Shown here: positions 26,225-35,554 of the stretch, piece after piece
Position numbering within the stretch: the stretch's first letter is position 1
Layout: every line of letters begins with the position of its first letter
Source of the DNA: Streptomyces sp. NBC_00178
Lineage (GTDB): Bacteria > Actinomycetota > Actinomycetes > Streptomycetales > Streptomycetaceae
Reading direction: 5' to 3'
DNA length: 64,000 bases
NCBI RefSeq assembly: GCF_036206005.1
Contig: NZ_CP108143.1
Location: 62,001 to 126,000, forward strand
Notes under the pieces: model-generated
What the model was told of the DNA's origin: nothing
Databases searched by the model: none
What the model saw: only the letters and a program-made list of their open reading frames with translations
Translations under genes and position numbers: made by a program

Positions 26225-28195
26225 TCACGCGCCGTACACCCGCAACTCCGAGAGCTGGCCGGCCGGCCAGCCGGTGTTGGCCGTGAAGATCAGGCGCAGG
26301 TGACGTGCAGTCGCGCCGGTGGGCAGGGTCAGGATGGCGGTGTTCCCGGTGGATGGGTCGAAGGTGTACGGGGAGGCGCCGAGCAGGGAGGTATAGGACG
26401 TGCCGTTGGTACTGCCCTGGACGGTGATGGTCTGGGTGCGGGTGGCCCAGGCGGTGGCCGGGGGGAGGGTCAGCACGATGTCGCGGGCGCCGATGGCGGT
26501 GCCCAGGTCGACCTCAAGCCACTGCGGGAAGGAATTGTTGGCACTCTCCCAGTATGTGTGCGGGCTGCCGTCGACCGCGTTTCCCGGGCCGTAGGACTGG
26601 GTGGAGCTGCTTGCCGTCGCCGGTCGGTGCAGAGCCCGGTTGACGATGGCGGAGCCGTTGGTGGTCACGACGACCTGAGTCGACGGTTCCGAGACGGTGC
26701 CGGCCGCGTCGACGGCCTGGACGTCGAAGGTGTACGAGGTCGACGCGGTGAGCCCGGTCACCGTGAACGCGGAGACGTTCGCAGGGGTGGTTCCGATCGG
26801 GGTGGCCGTGCCGTCAGTGATCCGGCGGATGCGGTAAGCCGTTACGCCCACGTTGTCGGTGGAGGCGGTCCAGGCGAGCGCCACGGTGGTATCGGATACT
26901 GCGGTCACCCGGAAGTTCCCCGGCACGGTGGGCGGTTCGGCGTCGCCACCGAGAACCGGCGGTGTGGGCCGGAGAGGGGTGAGGGGGGTCTGGCCCTTCA
27001 GCATCCGACCGCCGTCGCCGGTCAGGCGGAGGTAGTAGTCGGAGGAGCAGGCGATTCCGTCCTCGTCGAGTGCGAGGAAGCCCGAGCCGGCCGGTACCCA
27101 GGCCTGGGACTCGGCGGTCTTGGCGATCTGGTTTCCCTCGTTGTACTCGTCGAACATGGAGATGTAGACGCTCGGTACCCCGGCCCGGCCCATGTTGTAG
27201 AACTGTCGCCACATGAAGTCGCCATGAGCGCGTTGGCGTTCGGTGACGCCGCCGGGCAGCACGCAGGGCTGGTAGTCGATGCCGTGTGCGGCACATTCGG
27301 TGAGGTCGGGCACCGTCGCTACGTTGTAGAAGTGGTCGGCTTCTCCCGCGTTGCCGATACGGCCGACCAGCCAGGGCGAGAGCATGTCGAAGGCGTGGTA
27401 GACGCCGGAGAACCCCGGCCGGGAGTCCCGGTCACCCGTCCGCCACCAGGTCGGGACACCGCCGACCACGTAACATCCCTGCGTTTTGAACCAGTTGACG
27501 ACATCCAAGCACTGGTCCGGGGTGAAGGGGCGCTGGGCATCATTGAAGCCGAAGCCCCAGATGCAGACCACCGGCTTGCCGTTCTGCTTCGCGTAGGCGG
27601 GCGAGGCCGTATGGGATCGCATCTTGGCGGTCCAGTCAGCCTTGATGTCGCTCTGCATGGTCGTCCAGTCCGAGACGTCATACATGATGTAGAACTTCAC
27701 CCCCTGGGACTCGGCTGCGCTGCGCACTCTGGCGGCCATGGCGTCGCGGGTCGGGCCCTCGCCGCCGGTGGGGTTGAAGCGCTGGAGAGCAGCGGTGTCG
27801 ATGCCGTACTCCTTCATCCAGCGGAAGTGCAGGTCGACCGTCGACTGGTCGTAGGAGGAGAACAGCGAGGCCGGCTGCCCGTTGCCGAGGTTGCTGAAGG
27901 CGGTGAGGTAAGTGGTCGGATAGTCACGCACATCGGGCCAGGCGACGATGGCCTTGTTGCTCGTGGACGGTGACTGGCCCCAGTTCTGAGCCCAGTGCCA
28001 CCAGCCGTTTATCGGAGCGCTGTCCCCGGCGCAGGCGAACCATCCCTGGTACCCCACAGTCACCTTGCCGACCACGTCGCCGGGCGGACTCGCCGCGACA
28101 GCGGGGCGGGCCAGTGCGGTCTGTCCCAGCCCCACGGCGCTGACGGCCCCTGCCGCTGTGACCGCTTGCAGGATCGCACGACGTGTAACACCCAT
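26225..28195 (-). CDS. Tat-exported GH99/GH71-like glycoside hydrolase with FN3 and CBM32
   Basis: Secreted enzyme of 656 residues from ATG 28195 (GGAGGAAGCAG directly before it). The N-terminus is a Tat signal (GVTRRAILQAVTAAGAVSA). The catalytic domain (about residues 40-400) begins KVTVGYQGWFACAGD and contains WWHWAQNWG, RFNPTGGEGPTRD, FYIMYDVSDW, GKPVVCIWGFGFND and SVYISMFDEYNEGNQIA, the layout of GH99/GH71-like proteins often labelled xylosidase/arabinosidase. An FN3 domain (PPTVPGNFRVTAVSDTTVAL) and an F5/8-type C (CBM32) module (NRALHRPATASSSTQSYGPG to RVYGA) follow. It should act on extracellular polysaccharide such as mannan, glucan or xylan; the sugar is not predictable. Confidence 0.88.
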   Translation of the reverse strand: MGVTRRAILQAVTAAGAVSAVGLGQTALARPAVAASPPGDVVGKVTVGYQGWFACAGDSAPINGWWHWAQNWGQSPSTSNKAIVAWPDVRDYPTTYLTAFSNLGNGQPASLFSSYDQSTVDLHFRWMKEYGIDTAALQRFNPTGGEGPTRDAMAARVRSAAESQGVKFYIMYDVSDWTTMQSDIKADWTAKMRSHTASPAYAKQNGKPVVCIWGFGFNDAQRPFTPDQCLDVVNWFKTQGCYVVGGVPTWWRTGDRDSRPGFSGVYHAFDMLSPWLVGRIGNAGEADHFYNVATVPDLTECAAHGIDYQPCVLPGGVTERQRAHGDFMWRQFYNMGRAGVPSVYISMFDEYNEGNQIAKTAESQAWVPAGSGFLALDEDGIACSSDYYLRLTGDGGRMLKGQTPLTPLRPTPPVLGGDAEPPTVPGNFRVTAVSDTTVALAWTASTDNVGVTAYRIRRITDGTATPIGTTPANVSAFTVTGLTASTSYTFDVQAVDAAGTVSEPSTQVVVTTNGSAIVNRALHRPATASSSTQSYGPGNAVDGSPHTYWESANNSFPQWLEVDLGTAIGARDIVLTLPPATAWATRTQTITVQGSTNGTSYTSLLGASPYTFDPSTGNTAILTLPTGATARHLRLIFTANTGWPAGQLSELRVYGA

Positions 28196-29028
28196 CTGCT
28201 TCCTCCGACTATGACGAACTCGCTGGCGGCCGACTGAATCGTCCATGCCGACAGGGTGGGGCGGTGACACGGAAGCGTATTGTCAGGGACACGAAGACGC
28301 AATGCGCGGCGCAGAACTTGCAAAAAGACGCGAAGGTTGAGAAACAGGCCGACCGTCTCAGTCAGACCGCCAGGCTGCGGACGAAGCAACCGGCCGCTGC
28401 CGGACGTGGGGTGCGGCGGCCGGGGACAGGAAGGACCACCACGCCATGCTCGATATCAACGGTCCGCACAGCCTCACCTGCACCGTTCGCGCGGGTCAGG
28501 TCCGTCCGCAAGCGCAGCACGGGCGACCAGCTCTCGGCCGGCAGGCCGTCACGCCCACCGGCACGGTGACCGGCGCGGAGAAGCGCGCACGCGGTCACAT
28601 CCCGGGGCCGCTCCACTCCGACGTGGGCAGCTCTTACAGTGCCTTCGTCCAGGCGGCACGGCTGGTCGCCACGGTCGGCATCTGACATAAGGTCACATCT
28701 TGACAGGCAGCCAACGGCCTCTGCCCGCCGCTCAGATCAGCTGCACCAACACGATCACGGTCGGCGGTGGCCCTGCGACCAGCCGGGGCCCACCTCGAGG
28801 CCGAACTCGTCCTCTACCGGATCCAGAGCAGCGAGGGCGTCATCGGAATCCTCCTCCGTCTCGTCCTCCCGGAAGAATCCAGCTCGCCCCAGAGCCGCGT
28901 TTAGTCGGTCGGGGCCGAACTGCTCACAGGCTCGAGCATCCACGTGCCGCAGGTCGCGACAACTTCACCATCACAAGCCTGGGTAACACGTGTGGACCAG
29001 CCCTCGAGGGGGTGCTGCGGCTGAGCCG
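28196..29028. other. 830-bp gap with a possible gene fragment
   Basis: No intact gene. A minus-strand frame at about 28980-28755 (ARACEQFGPDRLNAALGRAG, then FFREDETEEDSDDALAALDP) is acidic and protein-like and may be the C-terminal piece of a lost gene; it has no start codon. Nothing else recognised. Confidence 0.4.
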
Positions 29029-29697
29029 TCATGCGACCAGGCGCAGCCAGGCCGCCGCTAGTGCGGCGTGGCCGGCCGGTGTCGGGTGTACACCGTCTGC
29101 GGCCCAGTGTTCCGGCCCGACCGTCGCGGAGAGCTCGGCGAACATGTCGTCGGCGGGGAGCAGATGGGCGCCGTACGTGCGGGCCAGCTTGCGCACGACC
29201 TTGATCTTGGGGTTCAGGTCGGTACGCCATTCCTTTCGCTCGGCGTCCCCGATGAGCGCGTAACCGGCGCCGGCCTCGACGACACCGTGGATCGGCAGGA
29301 GGAAGGGCTCGATGAGAACCAGCTGCGTGCCGGCTTCGGCGAGGGGCGCGAGTAGACGCTCATAACCCGCCTCGAACTCCTCCACGGTGATCACGTATCC
29401 CTTCGGGTCCAGTGTGTGCCAACCCATGTCGTTGACTCCGACGAGGATCGACACCACGTCCGGGCGTGCGTCGAGTACGTCTGCCTGCCAGCGGGCTTCG
29501 AGATCCATCACCTTGTGGCCTCCGATCCCGGTGTTCAGCCAGGTAACGGGCCGATCCGGGTGCCTGAGGCCCCACTCGCCCGCGACGCGCAGCGGGTAGC
29601 CGAACCCGAGACCGTCCTCGATCTCCCGTCGTTGGCAGTCGGTGATCGAATCGCCGGTGAACATCACGGTTGTTCCCGGACGGAGGGTGATGGACAT
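29029..29697 (-). CDS. SGNH/GDSL-family hydrolase
   Basis: Esterase/lipase of 222 residues with all four SGNH blocks: nucleophile Ser in FTGDSITDCQR (block I), Gly in GIGGHKV (II), Asn in VGVNDMGW (III), and the Asp/His pair in ADGVHPTPAG (V). No signal peptide is evident, so it is probably cytoplasmic. Start ATG 29697, which follows AAGGAGC in the minus-strand leader. The family includes deacetylases of xylan or pectin fragments and other carbohydrate esterases, which would suit the neighbouring glycan-active enzyme; this link is inference. Confidence 0.9.
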   Translation of the reverse strand: MSITLRPGTTVMFTGDSITDCQRREIEDGLGFGYPLRVAGEWGLRHPDRPVTWLNTGIGGHKVMDLEARWQADVLDARPDVVSILVGVNDMGWHTLDPKGYVITVEEFEAGYERLLAPLAEAGTQLVLIEPFLLPIHGVVEAGAGYALIGDAERKEWRTDLNPKIKVVRKLARTYGAHLLPADDMFAELSATVGPEHWAADGVHPTPAGHAALAAAWLRLVA

Positions 29698-30070
29698 GTG
29701 TGCGCTCCTTGGACTCGGCGAAGGGGAGGACCAGTCGAAAGGTGTCAGGGCCCGCCGACATCGGACCTACGGTTCCCCGATACGCCGCCGACTCCACGAC
29801 ACCTGGCCGCAGCCGTGCGAGGACGCGGGTCTCGACGCGCGGACTCCGACGGTTGCCGGAAGTTGGTGCGGAGAAGCGCGTGGCCGCTGTGCACGGCGCC
29901 CCGCTGATCTGCAGGCTTGAGCATCAACTCCTCAAAAGGCAGCCCGTGATTGCGACTCCCTCGTGCTCCTCCGGCCCGTGGGAAGTTTCGACACCGCCCA
30001 CCGTGCCTCCGAACCCCGAGAGGGAAGGCGGCCGTCCACATACGACGGCCGCCCCCCTGTCAGGAAGCGC
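29698..30070. other. Gap with the PI-PLC terminator
   Basis: 373 bases, no gene recognised. The only structure seen is the hairpin at 30027-30053. Confidence 0.5.
30027..30053 (-). terminator. Hairpin terminator of the PI-PLC gene
   Basis: GGCGGCCGTC (30027-30036), 7-nt loop, GACGGCCGCC (30044-30053); perfect 10-bp stem, 18 nt past the stop codon. Confidence 0.75.
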
Positions 30071-31267
30071 TCATCGGTCGGACGAGGGCTCCAATTTGCT
30101 GTCGTGACAGTTGTGCGGTGCCGTCACCGGATTGCAGCGCACCGGGTCGTTGCCGGGCAGCTCGGCCACGAAGTCGCTGCTGTAGCGGGCGGCCATGCCG
30201 ACGCTCGGGAAGTCCGTCGTCACCATCTGCGCGCCGCTGGCCAGTGCCGTCCGGACTCGGCTGGACTCGTTGCCGATGACCGTCTTCAGCGGCTCGTCCG
30301 ACCGGGTGCGGACGATGTAGCCCCGCTCGACCAGGTCGCGGATGACGGCCTCGTTCGCGCCACGCGGGTCGTTGACCATCGTGATGGCCGCATCCGCGTC
30401 TCCGGGGTTGCCACGGGTGAAGACCGCACGGCCCTGCAGGCTCGGGTGCCCGTCGAGGTACATGTCGCGAAGGGTGCCCGGGCCGCCGTTGTCGAAGAAG
30501 AACATCACCTTGCCGCGCGCCTGGTTGAGGGTCGGCCAGCCCTTCTTCAGGACCGACTGCTCCAGCGTCATGCCAGGGCGGCGCAGGTCGTCTGCGGTGA
30601 TCAACTGTGACTCGGAGAAGACCGAGCGGATCTCCTCGTCGACGTCGTCGAGGAGTTTGCCGCTCCATGCGGGGCTGACCGCGCCGCCCAACTGCTCCCA
30701 GCGGTCGTCGGTCTGCTTGAGCTCCAGCTGCAAGATGATCGGCACGTGCTGGGGATGGTCCTCGGACCAGGTCTTCACCTGCTGCATGCAGACGACGAAA
30801 GTGCGGCAGGTCGAGTTGTAGTCCTGGTCGGCGACGTGGATGACCTTCATGCCCGGTGCGGCCATCGCGGGGTCATCGATCGGGCCGAGACCTGCCCGCT
30901 TTCGAGCCAGCGGGTGTTGGTACAGGCCGCCGTCGGGGTCGGGGAGCAGGTCGAACTCGAGCGCGCGCACGTTCTGGCGGCCCAGCAGGTCGGGGACGGA
31001 CGCGTGCGAGTAGAAGCCCCATGACGGGTAGCCGGGGTCGATCTTGATCGACTCGGCCAGTTCGACGCCCTGCATCTCCCGGTGGAACGCGTTGTGGGCG
31101 CCCATGAACTGGATCTCGTTCATGCGCACTTTGCCGGATTGCGTGGCGGCGCTCGCAGCGTCCGGGTCCGGCTGATGCGCCGAGACGGCGCTCGGCGCTA
31201 CGGCGCTCGTGAAGACGGTCGTCAACACGGCAGCAAGTATGACGCCCAGGCGGGCACGAGTGATCAT
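30071..31267 (-). CDS. Secreted phosphatidylinositol-specific phospholipase C (PI-PLC-C1 type)
   Basis: Exported phosphodiesterase of 398 residues, of the calcium-dependent PI-PLC-C1 family known from Streptomyces. Start ATG 31267 with GGAGGACTG directly upstream. Signal peptide: MITRARLGVILAAVLTTVFT, cleaved near VSAH. The TIM-barrel motifs are QFMGAHNAFHRE (first catalytic His with the Asn ligand), NVRALEFDLLPDPDGGLYQH (acidic metal ligand), KVIHVADQDYNSTCRTF (second His and Cys pair), PIILQLELKQTDD and TDFPSVGMAARY near the end. It would cleave phosphatidylinositol or related phospholipids outside the cell. A 10-bp hairpin terminates it; probably monocistronic. Confidence 0.9.
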   Translation of the reverse strand: MITRARLGVILAAVLTTVFTSAVAPSAVSAHQPDPDAASAATQSGKVRMNEIQFMGAHNAFHREMQGVELAESIKIDPGYPSWGFYSHASVPDLLGRQNVRALEFDLLPDPDGGLYQHPLARKRAGLGPIDDPAMAAPGMKVIHVADQDYNSTCRTFVVCMQQVKTWSEDHPQHVPIILQLELKQTDDRWEQLGGAVSPAWSGKLLDDVDEEIRSVFSESQLITADDLRRPGMTLEQSVLKKGWPTLNQARGKVMFFFDNGGPGTLRDMYLDGHPSLQGRAVFTRGNPGDADAAITMVNDPRGANEAVIRDLVERGYIVRTRSDEPLKTVIGNESSRVRTALASGAQMVTTDFPSVGMAARYSSDFVAELPGNDPVRCNPVTAPHNCHDSKLEPSSDR

Positions 31268-32205
31268 CAGTCCTCCATAAGTGATAACCCCCGCAAACTA
31301 GAGATCAGTTATGTCCCGGCAGTGCCTTCCACTCTCTGGAAGATCACCGGCAGAGTGAATCCTGTGTGAACTGGCGGCAGGATCCGGAGCCGGCAGGACC
31401 ACGCGCTCCTCGGACGCGAGTGCGGTGCGACAGCAGGGGTTCGCTCGGCGCGAATGACGCGCTGCCACCGCCCGGTTCAGGACGGTGCCGTTGCCATCCC
31501 GGGCGGTCACACATGCCCGATCGAGGCGGCACTCGCGGTCATGCTGTACACGCTGCGCACCTGTGCCGCCAGGATCGGTGTCCCTGCGAAGATCGCAGGC
31601 GCTCCGAGGCGTCGGGCCCGGCGCCGACTACGTACAAGATCCGGGAGTTCGGCACGGCCCGGGCAAGATCCTGGACACCATGGACGGGTCGGCTGGTGGC
31701 GGCCCCGTTTCACATGGTCCTGGTGGGCACGAAGGCACACATCCCGCTGGGCCACCGCATCGAAGGTGCCACGCACCTGAACCACGGACTTGAGGTCAGT
31801 TCGAAGGCGGGGGGGACGATTTCGCCCTTACGCCGGACATCCCGCCACAGTCGGCTGCGACTCCAGCCACCTGGCCCTCATGCGTACGCCTGGCATACGG
31901 CACGGCAGCCGGCCAGCATCCTCCAAGGACCGTCTACTGCCCCCATCCGCTCTGGCACTGGTACTCAAGCGCAGGCCTCGACGAAGCGCTGCTCGGAGAC
32001 ACCCTCAGGCCGCGAACTCCGGGTTCGGCAGGACACATCACCCGCGCGGCAAACCGCTCACATGCCGGCACTTTTGTGGACTTTCGACCGATTGGGCAGC
32101 TGGTCTTCCCCCTCCGCCACTGCAGCAGCGGGGCACCACCCGCGTCTCAGAGCCGTCCAAGCATCGGCATCAACACGATCTTGCGGGTAGAAAGATCAAA
32201 TGTAT

Positions 32206-32239
32206 GGCAGGCGACGGCCACTTCAGGCCGTCGCCTGCC
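32206..32239 (-). terminator. 14-bp hairpin downstream of the I36 inhibitor gene
   Basis: A perfect 14-bp stem (32206-32219/32226-32239) with a 6-nt loop, about 77 nt past the stop codon. It forms the second of two hairpins. Confidence 0.7.
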
Positions 32240-32269
32240 CCGGGCCGAGGGTCCCAGGCCCGTCCCCGG

Positions 32270-32301
32270 CCGCCGGAGAGACCTTGAAGTCCCTCCGGCG
32301 G
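32270..32301 (-). terminator. 9-bp hairpin immediately after the I36 inhibitor gene
   Basis: CCGCCGGAG (32270-32278) and CTCCGGCGG (32293-32301) around a 14-nt loop, 15 nt past the stop codon at 32316. First of two hairpins in series. Confidence 0.55.
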
Positions 32302-32315
32302 TCACCTGTGGACCG

Positions 32316-32780
32316 TCAGCAACTGTCCGTCCATTCGTGCGAGGCAATGTTGTCGTTCACCGACTTGCCGTAGCCCTCCCACCACGACCAGCCGTGGCTG
32401 AAGACCTCACGGCCGAGCGTCAGGTCCAGCCACATGTCGCCGTTGCCGAGGCACGCGTACACGCCGCTCTGGTCCTCGTTGTAGTACAGGTTGACGTCGT
32501 CGTAGTCACCGGCGTACCCCCGGTTCTCCACCGAGGAGACGAGGTTGCGCAGCGGCGGGCAACCAGGGCCCGGATAGTCCCAGTTCCGGTTGGCCCCGCT
32601 CCAGGCGCAATGACCGCCCTCCCGGTAGGGATGCTCCCAGACGTGCAGTTTTCCGTCGGGTGCGGCCGCGGCGAGGGTGCGGGACTCTCTCGGTGCCGGC
32701 TCGGAGGCCTGGGCCGTGGGAATCGCGAATGCGACCGCCATGAAGGCCACCACACCGGCCAGTGAAGCGAGCTTGCTCAC
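32316..32780 (-). CDS. Secreted peptidase inhibitor, family I36 (SMPI-like)
   Basis: A 154-residue exported protein from GTG 32780 (AGAGGA, 7-nt spacer). Signal peptide: LASLAGVVAFMAVAFAIPTA, cleaved after QAS. The mature beta-crystallin-like fold has LHVWEHPYREGGHCAWSG, then VSSVENRGYAGDYDDVNLYY and NDNIASHEW, with Cys residues placed for disulphides as in Streptomyces metalloproteinase inhibitor. Such proteins bind secreted metalloproteases. It lies 34 bp downstream of a lipoprotein gene on the same strand and may be cotranscribed with it. The large peptidases in this window are serine peptidases, so they are not the obvious targets. Confidence 0.88.
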   Translation of the reverse strand: MSKLASLAGVVAFMAVAFAIPTAQASEPAPRESRTLAAAAPDGKLHVWEHPYREGGHCAWSGANRNWDYPGPGCPPLRNLVSSVENRGYAGDYDDVNLYYNEDQSGVYACLGNGDMWLDLTLGREVFSHGWSWWEGYGKSVNDNIASHEWTDSC

Positions 32781-32814
32781 GTCGTGTTCCTCTCGTTGAC
32801 TGCTTTCGGGTTAC

Positions 32815-33798
32815 TCAGCCGCGGCGGACGATGTCCCGGGCCCGGCTCAGCGCCGCGCGCTCGAGCACTCGGCGATCCTCGACCTCGGCGCGATGGTGTG
32901 ATTCCAGTTCCTCCTGATGTGCACGGCTCACCTTTCGGACTGCTGCGGCCAGGCCCGAGGTCTGCGCACACGCGGCCTCAGCCCGGGCCGTGGCGAACTC
33001 ACCTGCCTCCGGGCGCCGTGCGAAACGGTCGCGTGCCTCCTGAGGCATGTCGTACGGGTGGCCCTCTTCCCGCATGCAGATGGCCCACTGCCGAGTGCTG
33101 GGTACGAGCTCGGGGTCGCCGGCGGCCACTGCCATGGCCGATCGATGCAGGGCGTCAGTGACCTTCTTGGCGCGGTACCAGGCGTGGAGATCGGCGTAGA
33201 GCATGCGCTGGGCGTCGGAGGCGCATCCTTCATCGCTGTGCCGGACCTTGCCCATCCCGGGAATGTCGGCTTCCAGCCCTTCCGCGGTCGTCCCGTTGAG
33301 TGCCGTGACCGCGGCCGCCTTGCCAGCCTTCGTGAGTCCTTCGAAATAGGAACGGTTGGGATCGCGGCGAGCCAATTCATCCCTGCGTTCCCGGACGCCT
33401 CGGCCGTATCCGTTTGCGGCAGCCCACTGTTCGTCGTCGATGACGTAAGGGAACAACCGCTCAACGGGTACGGGAAGTTCTGGAGTGACCCAGAAGGAGA
33501 AGCCCGCCCTGCGCATACAATCGCGCGTAAGTATCTTCTCCGCCTGGGCCAGCACCTCTCGCTCTGTGACTGTGACACCTCGTGGCAACTGTTCTCGTTG
33601 AGATTCATCCGAACCGCTCGGTGCGCAGGCCGTAGTCCATAGGGCAGTTACGGACAGGAGAGCGGCAAGGACCCGGGAGGCCGCTCCGTAGCGGGAAATG
33701 CACCGGCGATCAACGCGCGAGCTGGGTCCGCTGTCGTTCCCGGCGGCCTGCCGGACCGTGCTGTCATGGACTCTGCGCAGGCGAAGGCGTGCGGGCAT
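32815..33798 (-). CDS. Putative lipoprotein of unknown function
   Basis: About 327 residues from ATG 33798, chosen for the strong GAGGGGG with a 7-nt spacer; the frame is open to 34023 but that part is not protein-like. A hydrophobic stretch SRVLAALLSVTALWTTAC ends in a Cys that could be a weak lipobox (TTAC) about 55 residues in, a long N-region for a lipoprotein signal. The rest is Arg/Glu/Ala-rich and helical, with Trp/Cys motifs recurrent in an actinobacterial family (DCMRRAGFSFWV, DEQWAAANGYGRG, WAICMREEGHPYDMPQEARD) and an Arg/Glu-rich C-terminal helix. Function unknown. Upstream of the I36 inhibitor gene and divergent from a LysR regulator. Confidence 0.75.
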   Translation of the reverse strand: MPARLRLRRVHDSTVRQAAGNDSGPSSRVDRRCISRYGAASRVLAALLSVTALWTTACAPSGSDESQREQLPRGVTVTEREVLAQAEKILTRDCMRRAGFSFWVTPELPVPVERLFPYVIDDEQWAAANGYGRGVRERRDELARRDPNRSYFEGLTKAGKAAAVTALNGTTAEGLEADIPGMGKVRHSDEGCASDAQRMLYADLHAWYRAKKVTDALHRSAMAVAAGDPELVPSTRQWAICMREEGHPYDMPQEARDRFARRPEAGEFATARAEAACAQTSGLAAAVRKVSRAHQEELESHHRAEVEDRRVLERAALSRARDIVRRG

Positions 33799-34066
33799 GC
33801 GTGGTGGTCCCCCTCTGTGCCGCCATTTCCCGTCTGCTGGGGATCGTCGCTGCACGACAGGGAACCGGTAGCGCTCCCGTAACCGTCTTCCGACCGGTGA
33901 CAGAGCACTAAGCCGCCCCCCGTGTGCACCGTCACTCCGATCAGGACGGCCCATTGACTGTCGCATGGCCGATGCAGGCTTGTCGCGCAAATCGAAGCAT
34001 GGGATGCGTGCTGATCGATACATTATTGATTATGACTGCATGTTGAAACACGAAAGGGTTCATGGG

Positions 34067-34993
34067 ATGAGAGTGCCCCGCTCCAAGGAACCAAGCATTC
34101 ATCAGCTTCGTCTCTATCTCGCGTTGAGCGAAGAGCTCCATTTCGGTCAAGCCGCCGCCCGTCTGTTCATCACGCAACCGGCACTGAGCCAGCAAATCAG
34201 GGAGCTGGAAAAGCGTTTGGGGGTGCGCGTGGTGGAGCGGACGAGTCGGGCGCTCACGCTGACCGACGAAGGGCAGGCACTGCTGCCCGAAGCCCGTGCG
34301 GCGGTCGCGGCCGTCGACCGGCTCAGGCGCGTCGCCGATGCACAGTTACGGCAGACGTCCAGACGACTCATCGTGGGAACCATCGGCGCTGAGGCCTCAA
34401 TGACGCACACCCGCGCCGTCCTTCGCCTGCTCAAGGAACGCCACCCGGCAACGACTTTGGATCTGGTCAACCTCAGCTTCGGCGATCACATGGGCGCACT
34501 GGCTCAACAGGAGGTCGATGTGATCTTCCTCCGCCCTCCGGTGACGGACGACATCGAACTGCACCACCTGGCCACCGAACCACGCGTGGCCTGCCTCGCA
34601 GCCGATCACCCCCTGGCAGCGCTGCCGCAACTCAGCCTGGCCCAGCTCTCCGGCGTCCCCGTGGTAGACGTGCCTGTCCAGGTCCCGCGGATGTGGTGGG
34701 ACTTCTGGGCGGTCGACCCCCGCCCGGACGGCTCTCGTGTGCGATACGGGCCAGTGGTCACCGACATGGAGTCGCTTCTGCACACGGTGGCCACCGGGGA
34801 AGCGATGTGCTTTCTCCCGGCCGCCGCCTGTGAGTACTTCCCGCGCCCGGGCATCCGGTACATCAAGGTGGTCGACCTCGAGCCCTCCACATCCGCTGTC
34901 GCCTGGTTGCGTCGACGGCGCTGCGAATCGACCATCAAGGCGGTTCGGCTCGCTGCCCGTGAAGTCACCGACATGGCCGGCGACAGCCTCTGA
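34067..34993 (+). CDS. LysR-family transcriptional regulator
   Basis: A 308-residue LysR-type regulator, the usual length. I prefer ATG 34067 (MRVPRSKEPSIHQLRLYLAL; GAAAGGG upstream with an 8-nt spacer) over in-frame starts at 33965 and 34040. The winged helix is at the N-terminus: HFGQAAARLFITQPALSQQI, LEKRLGVRVVERTSRALTLT. The effector domain runs from about residue 90 to 295 (LIVGTIGAEASMTHT, EVDVIFLRPP). Divergent from the lipoprotein/I36 pair with 268 bp between, so that pair is the first candidate target. Ligand unknown. Confidence 0.92.
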   Translation: MRVPRSKEPSIHQLRLYLALSEELHFGQAAARLFITQPALSQQIRELEKRLGVRVVERTSRALTLTDEGQALLPEARAAVAAVDRLRRVADAQLRQTSRRLIVGTIGAEASMTHTRAVLRLLKERHPATTLDLVNLSFGDHMGALAQQEVDVIFLRPPVTDDIELHHLATEPRVACLAADHPLAALPQLSLAQLSGVPVVDVPVQVPRMWWDFWAVDPRPDGSRVRYGPVVTDMESLLHTVATGEAMCFLPAAACEYFPRPGIRYIKVVDLEPSTSAVAWLRRRRCESTIKAVRLAAREVTDMAGDSL

Positions 34994-35554
34994 GTACGCC
35001 TCGAGCAGCGCCCCGTCGTCTCGCGCACGGCGGAGCACGCCAGAGAAGTGACACGGTGGTGTGCGCGGTCGAAGAGACTCGGGTGGGGACAGGGCTGGCT
35101 GCCGCCGCGAGCAACCCCTGTCCATGGGTGCTGTTCTGACGGGCGGTCGCAGCCCGAAGGAAGGGGGATGCCTGCCCGGGCGGGTCCCCGTGCCCTTCAG
35201 GGGGGTGCTCGCGACGGCGGGGCCGGAGGGGCCACTTGCGACACCGGTGCGGTAGTGCTGATCGTCCTTACCGAACACTGGCTGCGGCGCGAGGGGGTTA
35301 GCACCGCGTCAGTTCTCGACCCGAGCCGACGAGTAGCCGGACATGAGGATCGCTGTCGGGCTTGGTCGGTCGGCCTTCGGCGGCGACGGGTGTTCTGGAC
35401 GCGATCCCTCACCTCACGACGCCAGAAGGTGGATCGACCAGAAGCCCTGACGGTAGGTAGTGCCGTGTCAGGCAATGTTCGCCCTGCTCTGTTGGGTGGG
35501 TTTCGGCCTGGTAGCGTCGGTCTCTTCGGCCGGGTGCAGTCGGCTGGAGTCTTG
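34994..35554. other. Gap upstream of the 35555 gene, includes outer inverted repeat
   Basis: About 560 bases with no gene. The end carries the first copy of the 19-bp repeat (35468-35486). Confidence 0.5.
35468..35486 (+). repeat. 19-bp repeat, outer left copy (A)
   Basis: TCAGGCAATGTTCGCCCTG. Matches copy D (36864-36882, opposite orientation) over 34 bp, 29 identical, counting the GTA..TA.TGCCG bases before it. Read on the minus strand it encodes SRANIA-stop, like the other copies' RANVA-stop, which suggests the end of a transposase gene inside an IS terminal repeat. Confidence 0.75.

Larger units (their letters stand above)
31268..32315. other. 1-kb gap, no gene recognised
   Basis: Long frames exist on both strands but have Arg/Pro/Ser/His-rich shadow composition and no family motif. 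The two hairpins that end the I36 gene lie at its right edge. Possibly a decayed region. Confidence 0.45.

Noticed and set aside
31366..32190. 274-codon plus-strand frame in the gap after PI-PLC
   Set aside because: Rich in Arg, Pro, Ser, Thr and His with no motif or start signal; it looks like noncoding G/C-rich DNA or a decayed region.
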